A stretch of 64,000 bases of DNA, taken from positions 186,001 to 250,000 of the forward strand of contig JAFCMP010000012.1 of assembly GCA_017506865.1 (NCBI GenBank), in the 5' to 3' direction. How positions within the stretch are numbered: position 1 is the stretch's first letter; each line of letters opens with the position of its first letter. The translations under genes were made by a program, and so were the position numbers. Shown piece by piece: positions 16,876 to 27,959 of the stretch. Source of the stretch: Tribonema minus (lineage: Eukaryota > Sar > Xanthophyceae > Tribonematales > Tribonemataceae). The notes under the pieces were generated by a model. The model made no database searches. It saw nothing but the letters and a program-made list of their open reading frames with translations, and was not told the DNA's origin.

Positions 16876-17658
16876 ATGGTGCGAAGGACAGCGTTGCTTC
16901 TGGCGGCCTCGGTGGTGGCGCTGCTAACAGCGCAGACTACAGGTACGTAGAGTCTGGTGCTTCGGGAACGCCCTCGCGACTCTTGCCGTGGTCTTACTCT
17001 GAAGCAGTTGCACCACCAGCAAACGAACCTCCCTCCGTGCCTGGGTGTGAGCAGCACTGCAAGGCATTCATAGCTCATTCTAAATGAAGATACTGTCCCT
17101 GCGTTAACCCCACCGCTGTGTCGTAGGAGACTCGAAATAGAGGCGTTGGGGTCGTCGACGACACAGACGGGATGGTGCGCGAAATGCTTTTGAAAGGGGT
17201 GGCGGGCAATGCTTTCCTTGAAGTCATGATTTGCTGGCTGCACTTTCTCACACCTGGTCAACACCAAGCTCTCCCGGTTTAGCACGACGAAACATCCCCG
17301 ATATGACTGACTCTCTTCGCTCTCTCCTGTCCCTGCTGCACTTTTGTGGTCCCTATTCAATCCGACATCAGCAACATCTACGCAGGGCAGCGCGGGCGAC
17401 ATGCAGCAGCGCTCAGACGCAGCGGATCAGCGGCGTGTGGAAACGGCTTTCACGGAGACAACCCTGCCCCGCGCGTGGCCTGATCTTGTCGGCAAGACGG
17501 GGGCGGATGCAGCGGCGGCAGTTCGTGAAGCGAGGCCCGACTGCAAGGTCCTCATTGTGTCCGTCGACGCCATCATCACCATGGACTACAACGAGCAGCG
17601 CGTGAGGATTTTCGTCAACGACGCTGGTGTGGTCGCACGCACCCCCCGTGTCGGCTGA
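16876..17658 (+). CDS. Secreted potato inhibitor I-type serine protease inhibitor
   Basis: Two-exon model: 16876-16942 and 17372-17658, about 117 residues. The first exon encodes a signal peptide (M-V-R-R, then a hydrophobic A-L-L-L-A-A-S-V-V-A-L-L core ending A-Q-T-T). The second carries the whole inhibitor domain: W-P-D-L-V-G-K-T-G, an Ala-rich helix, V-L-I-V, the binding loop with T-M-D-Y, R-V-R-I-F-V-N, and the usual C-terminal P-R-V-G. By homology with CI-2 the scissile bond is Met-Asp, suggesting action on chymotrypsin- or subtilisin-like proteases. No cysteine pair brackets the loop, as in CI-2 and eglin. The exact 3' splice site is uncertain: 17371/17372 keeps phase, while the AG at 17385 does not. 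Confidence 0.75.
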
Positions 17659-18697
17659 TTCGACAGCGGAGAGCAGAGCCCCCTGAATGTAGTAGCAGCC
17701 AGCCAGGCCGCCCTTACCCGCGGCCGGTGGTGCTGCTGCTTAGAGGTGTACACATGTACATCACCCTATTCCTACACACGGAGTTCCCTGGAGCGAAGAT
17801 TGAGTGACGTTCATCTTGATTGGGCGTGAGTGGGGGCGCATGTCGGCGGTGTGCATCCGCGGCCGCCCTTTTTGATAATGCAAGCATGTGTGTCTCCGAT
17901 GTAGCAGACGTTGCGACGGTAGACTTCATGTATGTGCTGCGCCGCTTCCCCTTTGTAATGCTGGGCTTCAAGGCAGTGTATACTTGCACAATGCTGGCTT
18001 TTATTGTCAAGATGGTACGTTGTGTACTCGTGCACAAACATGTCTTGACAAGTGTATGCTGGCCCAGCATCAGGCCGTGGCGGCAGCGATGAAAGCGTAT
18101 AACATCTGCTCACATGCCCCGTGCAAGCAAAGAACATTTTAACAAGAGGTGGCCCCTGTGTCTCTATCATGATCATGATTTATGAAGACCATGATTCTGA
18201 ATTCATGAATCATCGTGCAGCGTGTTCTCAGCCGGCAGAGTCCACGCCCTGCATGAGCCCTTGTGAGTATAATCTGGAAGGCATACAGTCGATTTCGTTG
18301 GTGGCCCCAAGTGTAGGATCAGAGTTTCTAGATTTTCCACCTACCTAGCAGGGCGTACTCAAGTCTAGGATCTGTGTTCTGTACGTCTCCACCTAGCAGT
18401 GTTGTGCACAAGTATGTCGCAGAGTGTTTCCACGGCAGTGTGCGCAAGCTCCTGCACACATGTACAGTGCACACAGCGATGATCTTGATTTCTGCGGGGA
18501 AAAAACGGTTCTCCAGAGACATCCGAACACAGGGGGTCAAAAGAGGGGTCTTTGACAAAGAAAGTGGCCGTTGCTCAATTCCCAACGATGCAAGAGACAC
18601 ATTGCCTCTGGTGACTGACGACCAGTGTAGCACACCACATTGGCGGCACCTGATGCGGCAGCAAATGTAATCTTTCCCTTTTTTCGAGTCGGCGCTC
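17659..18697. other. Intergenic region
   Basis: No gene recognised. A local tandem duplication of about 46 bases (18310-18355 and 18356-18402, sharing CTAGGATC-like and CCACCTAGCAG words) is the only structure noticed. Confidence 0.5.
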
Positions 18698-21600
18698 ATG
18701 CCTCGCTTCTGGACACCATCTGGCGGGCTGCAAGAGGCTGTTCACATCACAACTGCAGCAGCGGATGCGGATGCAGGAGAAAAGGAAAACAGCCATGGCG
18801 GCGCCAACAACTTCACGCAGCCTGGTGTGACACCCCGAAAGCCTCCTCGACCTGATGCGGGCGTGCGGACCACTGCACATAAAGTCGGCACCAATAACAC
18901 CCCTGGTAAAAGAGTGGGGACTAAGACACCGGCGAAGGGCTTCAGCCATGCCACGCCCACCAAAGCATCGCTGGCGAAGGTGCGGTCTGCGCGCAAGGAG
19001 ACGAAGGACGCTGTGCAGAACAGGCAGAACAGCAGTCAGCTTACAAGGACTGGCGCTTTTGCGACTCCCCATGCTGCCAGAGGAGCACCGCCGCGCAACC
19101 AGACGGTGCACAGGTGAGGACTCGTTACTGAAGTTTCTACAGCAAACGAGCTTTGAGCTGCGTTGGCTGCGCAGCAATTTACCTGCAATGGTGATAGTGC
19201 GCAGCCTGTTTGGTGGTCCTTTGAGGACTTGCTTTCACTCGACTGAGGTGTGATAAAGCAAAGAGGGTGGTGTCTTGATTCCATGGCTGCCAACATGTTC
19301 CATGCAGCCATGCTCAGCTCGCACTGCTTTCTTGACTCCTGCAAAACCTCACTGCTAGTTCTATGAAATCTTAGTTGGAGTTATATCATCTTAGACTCAG
19401 CATCAGAGAGTGTAGACAGCCAAACAATTTCGCGCTGCTCTCGGGTGGGGGGCTGAGCGTTGGCTTCAGCTTTTCTAAAGCTCTGCACAATCATCCGTCT
19501 CCTTGTTCATCGTCGCGGCACTGCAATGCTTGCGTATCACAGGTGGCCAGCGACCGGCCACCTGTCAAGAAAGCAGCAGCAGCAGCAAGAGCGCAACGCA
19601 GAGACCGACGCACTCGACTCCACCAGCGCTACCATCTACGGCAGCACATCTGCCGCAGACCTGCAGCACGACCAGGTCTTCAGGCCCACCACCAGGCTCA
19701 AGAGGACCCCGCCCGCCGCCGCTAGGCGCGCGCCGCTGCAGTCCAATGCGCCGCCACCAGCATACCTACCCAGCCCTGCACTGACAACAGGCGATGCTGC
19801 TCAGCAGCAGCAGCACCCCTCTGCGCAGACCAATGCGGCCTTCAAACCCATCGCGCTGAGTCAGGATGCGGCGAGCCCCTTCGCGACGGAGCGCCGCGTC
19901 TGCGAGGAAACTGCAGCGGAACGCGGAACACCGCCTCAACAGAGCGCTGCTGCTGCTGCTGCTGCTGCTGCGGCTGGTGCTGGTGAGCGGCCGCTGCCGG
20001 CGCTGCTGGCTGCGCGGTACAGCGGCGGCAGCAGCAGCAGCAGCAGCGATGGCGTCGGCACAGTCGTGCAAGACAGCAGCAGGAATGGCGGTCCCTCAGA
20101 CAACGGCAGCAGCGGCAGTGGCGGCGGCGGCAGCAGTGACGGCGGCGGCGGCGGCGGCAGTGGCGGTGGTGGCGGCGACGGCAGCAGCGATGGCGGAGAA
20201 GGGGACACAGTCACACAGGACAATGCTGGTTGCGTCAGTGGCGCCGGCAGCAGTCCCAGCAGCAGCGGACTGAGCGGCAGCGGCGGTGAAATTGCCGTCA
20301 TTCCCGCCGCTGTTGCCACAAGTGCTGCTGCCGCCAGCGCAGCGCCGCTCAGCATTGAGTGCGGCAAGCAGTCGCCGGCAGCTGCACGGACGACAGAGAG
20401 CGCACGCGGCGCAACAAACAAGACTGACGGTGGGGGGTCCGCGGCAGGCACGCAGGTGAGCAGGATGGCGGCAGCGGCGACGGCGGTGGCGGCGGCGCTG
20501 GCGGCGGTGGCCGAGCTGGGCCCGACGCCAGTGAGCTCGCCCATTGCCGCGCGTGCGGACTTGCCAACTGAGTGCGCCTCTGCGGAGGGCGATTCATATG
20601 CGGCGGCGGAAGCGGAAGCGGCTGCGCCATTGGCGCAAGCGGAGGCTCAGCAGGTGGGGCTGAGCGTTGCTGCCACGGCGCTTGCTGCTGCTGCCGCTGT
20701 TGCCGCGCCTGCTGTTGCTGCGGCAGAACGCGCGCCGCGATATGACTGGACGGCGCTTGTGGCAGCTTCAGCGGCAGCGGAGCGCTGCGACAGCGACGCG
20801 ACTCCCTCGGAGCAGCAGCGGACGGAGAGGGCCGTCGCCGCTGCCCCTGCTGCCGCTGCACAAGCTGGCATCGTTTCCACTTTGGCGCTAGCAGCGAGGC
20901 CAGAAGCGCCCAGCTGTTTGGCGCTTGCCGACATCGGCACGGCTGTCAGCGTCGCTGCTGCAGCCGCAACGGAGACACCAGCCGTAGCACCTGCCGGCGA
21001 CATCCGCATGGACGTCGTCGAGGCACACCCAGGAGGTTACGCTCCTGCCTCAGCGGCGGCGGGCGGTGCTGCCAGCACACAGCAGCAGCAGCAGAAGGGC
21101 AGCGGCGGCGCGGCGGCCAGCATCCCGCCCACTTCTGCGCAGCCGCAGCGGCCTGCTGCGGCGGGGTGCTCGCTTAGCGACGGGCGCCATCAGCCCTGGC
21201 GTCGCAGCGGCAGCAGCAGCAGCGGCGGCAGCAGCAGCAGCGGCGCAGCACCTGCGTCAATTCCTGCAGCCAAAACATGTGGCCCGCCCCTGTCAACAGC
21301 GCCAGTTGATACCGCTGGCGCTGCCGCCGCCGGTGCTGGTGCGGCCGGCCGTCAAGGCGCCTGCGGGGGAGGCGATGCAAGCCGCGGTCATGGCGATGCC
21401 AGCTGCTGCAGCGTGGAGAGCAGGGCGGTGTCACCTGCGGCACCCGACGGCGCAACAATACGCACCGCGGCGGAGACAAGCGCAGCCAAAACTTCCGCTG
21501 CTGCCAGTGCTGCTGCCGACGCCGTCGCTGTCTTCGCAGACTCGGAGCAGCAGTGTGCCAGCGGCTCGCCGGCGACACCTGCGGCAACACCCCCACCGTC

Positions 21601-24600
21601 AGTCACCAGTGCTCAACACGTGCGCCGCACCAGAGAGCACGAACGCAGTATGCGGAGCGGCAGCAGCGGCGATTGCGCAGCAGCTGCTACCGAGCCGGAG
21701 CCGTTCGATGCAGCGGCGGCGGCGGCTCGAACTGCAACGTTGAAGGCGGCAGTGCTCAGCGCTGAGCGCGCGTGCGCCGCCGATGCGGTCTGCCAGCGCG
21801 AACGGGAGCTGCGCATCGTCGCACTTCAACAGGAGACGCGCCTGGCGCAGCAGGAGAGGGGCGCGACCGCGGCGGCGGCGGCAGCAGCGCGCAAGGCGGC
21901 GGCTGCGCAGCAGGCGCTGGCGGCGGCCGCCGCGGCCGCTGCGCAGGGCGTCGTGGAGCTGCTGCAGGCGGAGCACGCCGCCACGGCGCACTGCATGGCA
22001 AGCGCCGTGAGGGGGGGGGCGATGAGGGCGGCGGAGGCGGAGGCGGCGCTGCGCGCGGTTGCTGCTGAGCACTGCAGCGCTGCTGCGGAGGCAACGGCCC
22101 GCGAGGCGGCTCTCCTTGCTGCCGTGGACGCTGCCGAGCGCAGTGCCGCGGCGGCAGCTGCGGCGGAAGCTGCAGCGCAGGCGGCCACGGAAGGATCGCG
22201 TCAAGAGGCAGTGGCGGCGGCGGCGGCAGCGGCAGCAGCGGAGCTCGTTGCAGCGCGTGCGAAGGACGAGCAGGCATCTGCCGTCGCAGCGGCGGCGGCA
22301 GCAACGGAGCGCGAGTGCCGGGAGCAGCGGGCTGCGGCGGCTGCTGCTAAGCGGGAGGCTGCTGCAGCAATCGCAGTGCTCAGAGAGGAGAAACGAATTG
22401 CAGCAGCAGCAGTGGCGACGGCAGCGGCGGCGGCGGCAGCGGCAGCAGTGCCTTCAATGGAGGCTGCGGCGCAAGCGAAACAGCAGGCAGCAGTCATGAG
22501 CAAAGAGGCAAAACGTGCGGCAGCTGCAGCGAGAAAGGGTAATAAGCTGCGCGCGGCGCCGTCGGTGACAGTGGCAGCAGCGGTGAAGACTGCTGCGGCG
22601 GCGGCCGTACCGGCGGAAATAATTCCATGGGCAGTGGAGGCCGCTGCTGCGGCGTGCGATGACGAGGCTGCACTTGCGGCAGGTGCAGCAGATCCGCGCA
22701 GTAATGACGATGCTGCTACCGTCAGCTCCGCAGCAGCAGCCAAGCAGCAGCGATCAGCAGGCGCCGAGCAGATGTCACCTGTCGCAGCCACAGCTGCAGC
22801 ACAGAAGAGCAAGCGCGGCGGCAAGGCAGCGGCCGCCGCAGCAGCAGCAGCAGCACCCGTCGTCGCCGCACAGCCGCCGCAGGCTGTTGATGCGGCGGCG
22901 TCAGCGGCGGCGGTGGCAGTTGGGGGCCGGCCCAGGCGCGCAGCGGCGGCGCAGGCGAACGCGTCACTCAAGGCGCTGGCAGCGCTCGACGCCGAGTTCG
23001 TGCACACGCGCAGCGCGTCCCCGCAGTCGCCGCCGCTCGCTGCCGCGCCCGCAGCGGCGGATCAGCGCAGCAGCGCAGCGGACGGCGACGCTGGCGATGC
23101 GCCACCGGTCGCGAGCGCTGCTGCGTACAGGACAGGCGGCGCACGTAGCAGCAAACACGGCGCTGCCGTCCACGCTGCCGCCACGGGCGCCGGCGATTCT
23201 GCGCGCGTGTCGCCAGAGCCAGACGCTGCGCGCGTGTCGCCGGAGAAATGCCCCCAGCCGCTGCCTGTGGCTCTGTCGTCCCGCCCCGCGACTGCTGCGA
23301 GCGCGTCGTCAGGCGTGCTGGCTGCGAGCCCTGCTGCGGCCGGGAAAGGGAGGCGTCGCAAGCAGCCTGCCAGTCCGCCGGCGGCGAAGGGCGGCGGCGG
23401 CGGCGCTGCCGTCGTCTCGCCGAACGCCGCGCCGCGGAAGCGCCGCACGGCGGCCACCGCTGCTGCGGCGGCGCTCACGGCGATGGCGGAGGAAGGTGGT
23501 GCGGAGGTGACGGATGCGGCAGCGGTGGCGGCGCGCGCAGCACAGGGGGCAGTGCTCATTCACGGCGGCAGCGATGTGGATGGCGTCGGTGCCGCCGCTC
23601 TGCTGAGCACTGTACGCGCAGCGCCCTCGGCGGCGCTTGTGGCAGCGGGCCAGCGAGGCGACTCTCAGGCGGCGGCTGCAGCGGCGGTGACTGCGGGCGC
23701 GGCACAGGCGAGAGAGCGCAGCAGCGACGGCAGCAGCAGCGGCGGCGGCACTGCACAGGTGGCAGAGGGGCTTGGGCAGAAGCATACTGCGGCCATGCTG
23801 AGCAGTGCTGCGGTGCCGGCAGCAGCAGCGCCTCGCACAAAGCGCGCAGCGGCAGCAGGTGCCAGCTTCGAGCCAGCAGCCGAAAGCGAGAATCATGGAG
23901 CGGCGGACGCGGCAACGCCGTCAGCGAGCACAGCACAGGTGACACTGCTCAGCAGCAGCGCCGCTGCGGTGCCGACGGCGGCGCCGGCGCGGCAGAAGCG
24001 CGGCGCGGCAGTGGCAGCAAATGCGAGCCTCAAGGCGATGGCCGAAGAGGACGGCGGCGCCGGTGCCGCAGCAGCAGGCGCCACTGTGGCCGTACCAGCG
24101 GCACCGCTAGCACGCGGCAGCCGCCACGGCAAGAAAACCAGCAAGAGGGCTGCAGCTGCCACAAACATGGCAGCGCCATCGGAGTCAGAGGCGAAGGCTG
24201 CGTGTGCGGTGAGTGCGGAGAGCGACTGCGGCAGCGGCAGCAGCAGCAGCGATGATGCTGTTGATGCCGCCAGCGCGGCGGCGCCGCAGGAGACCATGTC
24301 GTTGGCGGAGCGCATCATGAGCCGCCACAAGTTGTCTGGTGCTGCGGCAAGCTTGGCAGCGCACAGAAGCGCCGCAGTTGCCGCAGCACCAGTTGCCCCG
24401 GACGCAGCTTTCCGTAGAGCTCAAAACGCAAGCATCAGCGGCAACCGCGACAGCACTGCAGGTACTTCAAACGACAGCGGCAGCACCAGCAGCGGCAGCG
24501 GCACGAGGAAGCTCAGCAGCGCCGCCACCGCACCGCTGCTGCTGCCCGCGCCGGCAGCAGCTGCGCGTTGTGCGCCGCAGCCGCCTGCGCAACGCGCCGC

Positions 24601-24763
24601 CAGTACGGCCAAGCAAACTGCCGGGTTCAAGGGTACAGCGGTCACGGGCCTGAAGCGCAAGACCCCTGGTATGAGCACTGCCACGCTGCTGGGCAGCCTG
24701 GCGAATGCGCGTGGCGGCTTTAAGATACCTAAGCTCAAGGGGGCACCGACGTTGCTCAAGTAA
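18698..24763 (+). CDS. Large Ala-rich protein with CDK-site/KEN N-terminus (2 exons)
   Basis: Exons 18698-19113 and 19543-24763; the GT-AG junction completes an Arg codon in frame, giving about 1878 residues. I do not recognise a family. Residues 1-138 are basic and contain a KEN motif (29-31) and four full CDK consensus sites: T45-P-R-K, T68-P-G-K, T77-P-A-K and T86-P-T-K. The middle is disordered and very rich in Ala, Gly and Ser. A stretch coded at about 21730-22560 alternates Ala runs with Glu/Arg/Gln and should form a long helix or coiled coil. From about 22920 a basic motif of the type R-x-K-R-A-A-A-x-A-N-A-S-L-K-A recurs. The C-terminus is basic (L-K-R-K-T-P-G, F-K-I-P-K-L-K). A chromatin or mitotic role is a guess. 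Third-position GC is very high. Confidence 0.75.
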
Positions 24764-26584
24764 TTTCCAGGGCGAATGAGGGGGGCTGGGACATGTTGTG
24801 TGGCCGCACCATGCGGCAACTTTTTTCAGGGTAACTTTTCCATTGTCGACGGTGCTGTGCTACGCTGTGCAATGCAGGACTCTCTTTGCAGCCATATGTG
24901 CATGTCTCATGCGCTTACTGCCTTGTGTATGTATTAATGTGCCTTGATCTACCATGTCTGGTGCATTGGTGTTTGTCAATGACTGTGTAGCCCTGTTTCG
25001 ATTGTGGTGCTGGTCAAACTTGTCCCTCATGGCACATTTCAGTTTTGATGTCCAGCACATTGTGTGATGCTCGCACATATGTGCCGAGCGACAGCATCGT
25101 AGCTTAACTATCACCATCAAGTCATTCATCGACAGGCCACAGCAATGACTTCATTGATGATCGAGTTGTGCGATGCATCCACAGAGTTGCAAAACACCAA
25201 AAGCACTTCACCCAACTTAATCTCGAACGAGACGACTACAGTACACATCTGGTTCTGTCATCCTTCTGAGGGCTGCTTTACTTGCTGTGCACAGCGTGCT
25301 ATACTGTGCTGCAGCAGGCATGTACTGGAGTAAGGGCGATGCTTAGACATGCATGTGTCGCATGACAGCACTATGCGATGGCTGTGATGGTGCCTGGAGG
25401 CACAACTGCTGAGCAGTGCAGACAGCTTGCGTGCATTCACGAACAAACTACAAAATGCGGGACTGCCACATGAACCTCATCAGGTGTGCATAAGCACACA
25501 CGCACCATCACAACTTCAGTCATGATGCATCATCTCACATGCTGCAGCTCTGTCCCAAACATGTCACTACTTCATCATTATGTCGGGTGTTGAAAGCTGC
25601 TCCAAGCATGGGATTCTGCTACTCACTCCGTTCAAATGCAAACATCAGTTTGTTTTTCAGTTTTCACCTACTGTATTTGAAGCGCAGGTTGCCCCCTCGG
25701 TAGGTTTGTGTGCCATCAGCGCACCAATCGTTATCTGTAGCAATGGCATATGAAACATTCTGAAGTATAGCAAAGTATGTGCTTTCATGTCGCAATACAT
25801 ATTTTACTGCACGTTCTGTAAGGTTTGCTGTCACGCATGGTCTGAGCATTTGACAGTGGGCTATCATATCAATGTTTCGCTCACGTCATCTACAGAATAC
25901 TTTGCCTTGAATGTGCAAATTCAGTTCGACATCTGCAGTATGATACAGGGACAGCCGACAAGCGCTTCTTGCCATATTTGGACACTGAAGCTGGTGGACA
26001 GTTACAAAGCTGCAGCCGATCGACACGACATGCCTCACATGGTTTACAAACAGTCATGAACGATCAGTCATCATGCAACTAATGGACGATCACTCATCAT
26101 CGCATGCTGACCAGACCGACGCCAGTGGAAACCGATAGACACCAAGCACAGCAGCCAGCAACGGACACCAAGCAACAAAAAAATGGGACCGAGGACCTAT
26201 TGCAGTCACATGGATGTTTATTTACCAGTCATGCCATCTGTGATGTCAAAGCTGCATTTGTACACTGGCCTAGCGAGGCACTGAAAGAAAGAGTGCGGCG
26301 TTGTTGCCATTGACAGTTGTGTGCTTCTTCCGACCTTGCGCCTGCAATAATGAAGCGCCCCCGCTCTGCGAGCACCAGACCTGTTGTTGTGATGCTGTAC
26401 TTGTGATGCTGTACACCTGTAAGGCGTATGTCCGTTGCAGCAACGCTATGCAGCTCTCAGCTTGCGGCAGCTGTAAGGCCAGGAGGACAGCCAATGCCGT
26501 GCCCGCGCACTGCACGTACATCGTATCGCCCACACACAATACATTCACCTTATTTGTTGAGCAATGCTGCTGTATCGCATCGCG
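24764..26584. other. Intergenic region, AT-richer
   Basis: Nothing recognisable as a gene on either strand; reading frames are short and unlike known families. It probably contains 3' ends of the flanking convergent genes. Confidence 0.55.
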
Positions 26585-27214
26585 CTACACCTCGTCCACA
26601 TCCCCCCATGTCCCCTGCTCGGATGGCCCGGGTTGGCTGCCAAATGGCCCCGGGGGCATCCTGTGCGGTGGCACCTGCGATGCCCTTCCTCCGCCATCAC
26701 CTCTCCCACCGCCATGTCTCCAAACCGGTCCTCTCGCTGCAGGCGGCGCACCTCCAGGCACGTCGGCTGCAGCAGGCGCGTCGGCTGCGGCGGTCAAGTC
26801 CGAAAGTTCTCGAAGCATGTTGTCGAACGAGCCAAGCACAGCTCCGGCGAAAGGCAGGAAAGAGCCTATTGCGCCCATGGCATCGTCCACTTCTTTCATA
26901 AATGGCGAGGGCTCCGCCTGCGGCTGCGAGCGCCTGTTGCTGCCCCAGCGAGGGAGCGACGAAAATTGACTCAAGCTCGGAAGCTGAGAGCCGAAGTCCC
27001 CTGCTTCAGCTCCCTCTGTCACGTCCGACTTGCTGAAAACAATGGTGGCGTTCCTGTCTCCAGGACAGCGTCGCAGCAGCTTCTGCAAGTTCTCGCATCG
27101 CATGTCGCCATTGATGCTCTGACATGATTTACTCATGCTCCGTGAGAAGCTGCATTCTGGATGCTGCTGCTGTTCAGTCGCCATGGCGGCATCGATGCTC
27201 TCTGCTGCCGACAT
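26585..27214 (-). CDS. Small protein resembling plant Mal d 1-associated proteins
   Basis: Single open frame of 209 residues from the ATG at 27214. Reading upstream stays open to 27301 but without another ATG. The N-terminal part has a Cys-containing block, R-C-E-N-L-Q-K-L-L-R-R-C-P-G, then V-F-S-K-S-D-V-T-E, which matches the C-E-x(5)-L-R-x-C-x-G ... S ... V-T-E pattern I associate with plant Mal d 1-associated/fibrous-sheath-like proteins of unknown function. Residues around 110-145 form a hydrophobic, helix-like segment (A-I-G-S-F-L-P-F-A-G-A-V-L-G-S-F). The C-terminal 60 residues are Pro/Gly/Ala-rich and may be non-coding read-through if an intron is missed. The similarity is from memory of a pattern only. 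Confidence 0.5.
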   Translation of the reverse strand: MSAAESIDAAMATEQQQHPECSFSRSMSKSCQSINGDMRCENLQKLLRRCPGDRNATIVFSKSDVTEGAEAGDFGSQLPSLSQFSSLPRWGSNRRSQPQAEPSPFMKEVDDAMGAIGSFLPFAGAVLGSFDNMLRELSDLTAAADAPAAADVPGGAPPAARGPVWRHGGGRGDGGGRASQVPPHRMPPGPFGSQPGPSEQGTWGDVDEV

Positions 27215-27959
27215 GATGTTCTGATGTAAGCGTCTTGTGGGGTGTCGAGTGGGTACAGTATGCGGTATGCGCTCTTTCTTGTTGTGTTTTGCATAGTTCA
27301 ACTTTATGAGAACTTCAACTTGAAGAGAAGGTCATGGTGAACTTGAGGTTATAAAAAAGTAAATCTACACTGGGCCACTGAGCTTCAAACACTTAGAGGG
27401 TAAGAGTAAGATTGGGATCAGCATTGTGGCATTGGTTGTTGATGACCCTATGTAGGTAGTACTTCAGGTGACACGGAAGAGCGTGGCCCTTTGTCTCAAC
27501 CAATGCTATCAAAAATGATGTACATCCATGTGCAATCCACAAATCGTGGTGCAGCTCAGTGGCGGCACAAGTCGGACTTGAAGCGAGATATGCCAAGAAT
27601 ATGAAATTATGTGCATCTGCCCAAAGACAATGCTGTACAAGCTGGAAAACAGACGCAGGTCGACGGCTGCTACACAGTCAACCATATGGGAGAGAGACGC
27701 ATGCTGGCTCAGGATCTGATTGGGCGTAGAAACTTGAATTGTACATGCAAACATAACACGTATCACCCCCGCAGCTGAACTGCGTATTTGTGTGTTGGCC
27801 ATGAAAGCCCGACATGGAAGCCCGAGTGGCTGATGCTTGCCTCATCATGCCTTAACACTGTGAACACCATTGCAACTAGTGAGTGTTGCTCCTTCAGCAA
27901 GTGGCAACCTCACAACCAGTTATCAGTCACTGCTGCATGAAGCGATAAAACTGATACTG
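27215..27959. other. Intergenic region
   Basis: No gene seen. It contains ACTTCAACTTGAAG-type words near 27308 and short chance frames. It should include the 5' region of the Mal d 1-associated-like gene and the 3' end of the next minus-strand gene. Confidence 0.5.

Noticed and set aside
19866..24819. Many long open frames on both strands inside the Ala-rich gene
   Set aside because: GC-rich GCN-repeat DNA lacks stops in several frames. Only the frame continuing from the 18698 exon joins in phase and has sensible start and end.
26301..26969. 222-codon plus-strand frame
   Set aside because: Antisense to the Mal d 1-associated-like frame; composition is Pro/Cys-rich without recognisable motifs.
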